NCBI RefSeq assembly: GCF_001807485.1
Contig: NZ_KV789168.1
Span: 62,001 to 126,000, forward strand
Direction: 5' to 3'
Length of the DNA: 64,000 nt
Source of the DNA: Corynebacterium sp. HMSC08A12
Lineage (GTDB): Bacteria; Actinomycetota; Actinomycetes; Mycobacteriales; Mycobacteriaceae
Positions 63,706 to 64,000 of the stretch are shown here, piece after piece. A program made the translations under genes and the position numbers. The notes beneath the pieces are model-generated. The model had not been told where the DNA came from, made no database searches, and worked only from the letters and a program-made list of their open reading frames with translations. Each line of letters starts with the position of its first letter. Positions within the stretch are counted from its first letter, which is position 1.

Positions 63706-64000
63706 TTAGATGAACTTGTCGTAGCCCTCGGCCTCGAGCTGCTCAGCCAGCTCCGGTCCACCGGATTCCACGATGCGGCCGCCGGCGAAGACGTGCACGT
63801 GGTCGGGCTTCACGTAGTTCAGGATGCGCTGGTAGTGCGTGATCATTACCACGCCGCCGTTCTCACGCTCCTGGTAGCGGTTGATGCCCTCAGAAACGAT
63901 ACGCAGCGCATCAACGTCGAGACCAGAGTCGGTCTCGTCCAGGATTGCGAACTTCGGCTTCAGCAGACCCAGCTGCAGAATCTCGTGGCGCTTCTTCTCG
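63706..64000 (-). CDS. sufC: SufC ATPase, C-terminal fragment
   Basis: The last 98 codons of SufC, the ABC-type ATPase of the SufBCD scaffold. Walker [15 protein letters not shown], the switch histidine in MITHYQRIL, and the C-terminal [16 protein letters not shown] and YDKFI are typical. The N-terminal part with Walker A lies beyond the right edge. It is the upstream gene of sufS on this strand. Confidence 0.95.
   Translation of the reverse strand, partial: EKKRHEILQLGLLKPKFAILDETDSGLDVDALRIVSEGINRYQERENGGVVMITHYQRILNYVKPDHVHVFAGGRIVESGGPELAEQLEAEGYDKFI

Overview
The window is a chromosomal segment of a high-GC Corynebacterium. The indicators are: a pupylation cluster without proteasome core genes, the acn-acnR pair with a corynebacterial AcnR operator, separate genes for polyprenol-phosphomannose synthase and apolipoprotein N-acyltransferase, mycothiol ligase MshC, RbpA, DUF222-HNH and RipA-like proteins, and a SUF operon. 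A secreted LIP-type lipase would fit a lipophilic, skin-associated species (C. jeikeium-like), but the species call is inference. No rRNA, IS element, prophage, CRISPR array or defence island was seen. One tRNA is present.

Layout. 0-13 kb is the most accessory-like part: type II NADH dehydrogenase, a divergent CFA-synthase-like protein, a FAD dehydrogenase translationally coupled to an amidase, an SDR, a DUF222-HNH protein, a GH1 glycosidase/MFS transporter pair, a secreted lipase, and a YceI protein followed by an easily missed 55-residue membrane protein. 13-16.5 kb holds rbpA facing the fxsA-lnt-ppm1 operon (mannosyl donor synthesis and lipoprotein acylation). 16.8-28.9 kb is one long minus-strand run: trmI-arc-dop-pup-pafA-pafB-pafC-tatA-tatC-helY-SDR. 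28.9-34.6 kb holds a RecB-family nuclease, aspA, hisG, a HAD-HisE fusion and a thioesterase-like protein. 34.6-39.6 kb has uppP-mshC, a lipoprotein, pyrD and a PEBP protein. 39.8-44.4 kb has tRNA-Leu(GAG), a TVP38-family membrane protein, an HTH-tailed hypothetical, an SPFH/NfeD pair and two conserved unknowns.

44.4-51 kb is the cell-wall/aconitase region: a large NlpC/P60 hydrolase, an Rv1476-like membrane protein, acn with a recognisable AcnR operator, a hairpin, and acnR. 51-58 kb holds an ACT protein coupled to a DUF711 protein, a membrane protein, an Lrp regulator divergent from a fused indolepyruvate:ferredoxin oxidoreductase, and a class-I glutamine amidotransferase. 58.3-60.3 kb is an ABC-F ATPase preceded by a strongly folded leader. 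The right end is an orphan CrtL-type lycopene-cyclase-like protein and the distal SUF operon (sufC truncated by the window edge, sufS, sufU, sufT-like).

Functional threads: Fe-S supply (SUF) serves aconitase, the indolepyruvate oxidoreductase and the RecB-type nuclease in the same window. Envelope biogenesis (Ppm, Lnt, UppP, NlpC/P60, Tat, a DprE2-like SDR) recurs throughout. The less ordinary items are the HAD-HisE fusion, the ABC-F leader with an overlapping short upstream frame, the CFA-like protein with an altered SAM motif, the orphan lycopene-cyclase-like protein, and the pupylation locus whose unfoldase has lost the proteasome-docking tail. No wholly new multi-gene system could be demonstrated from sequence alone.
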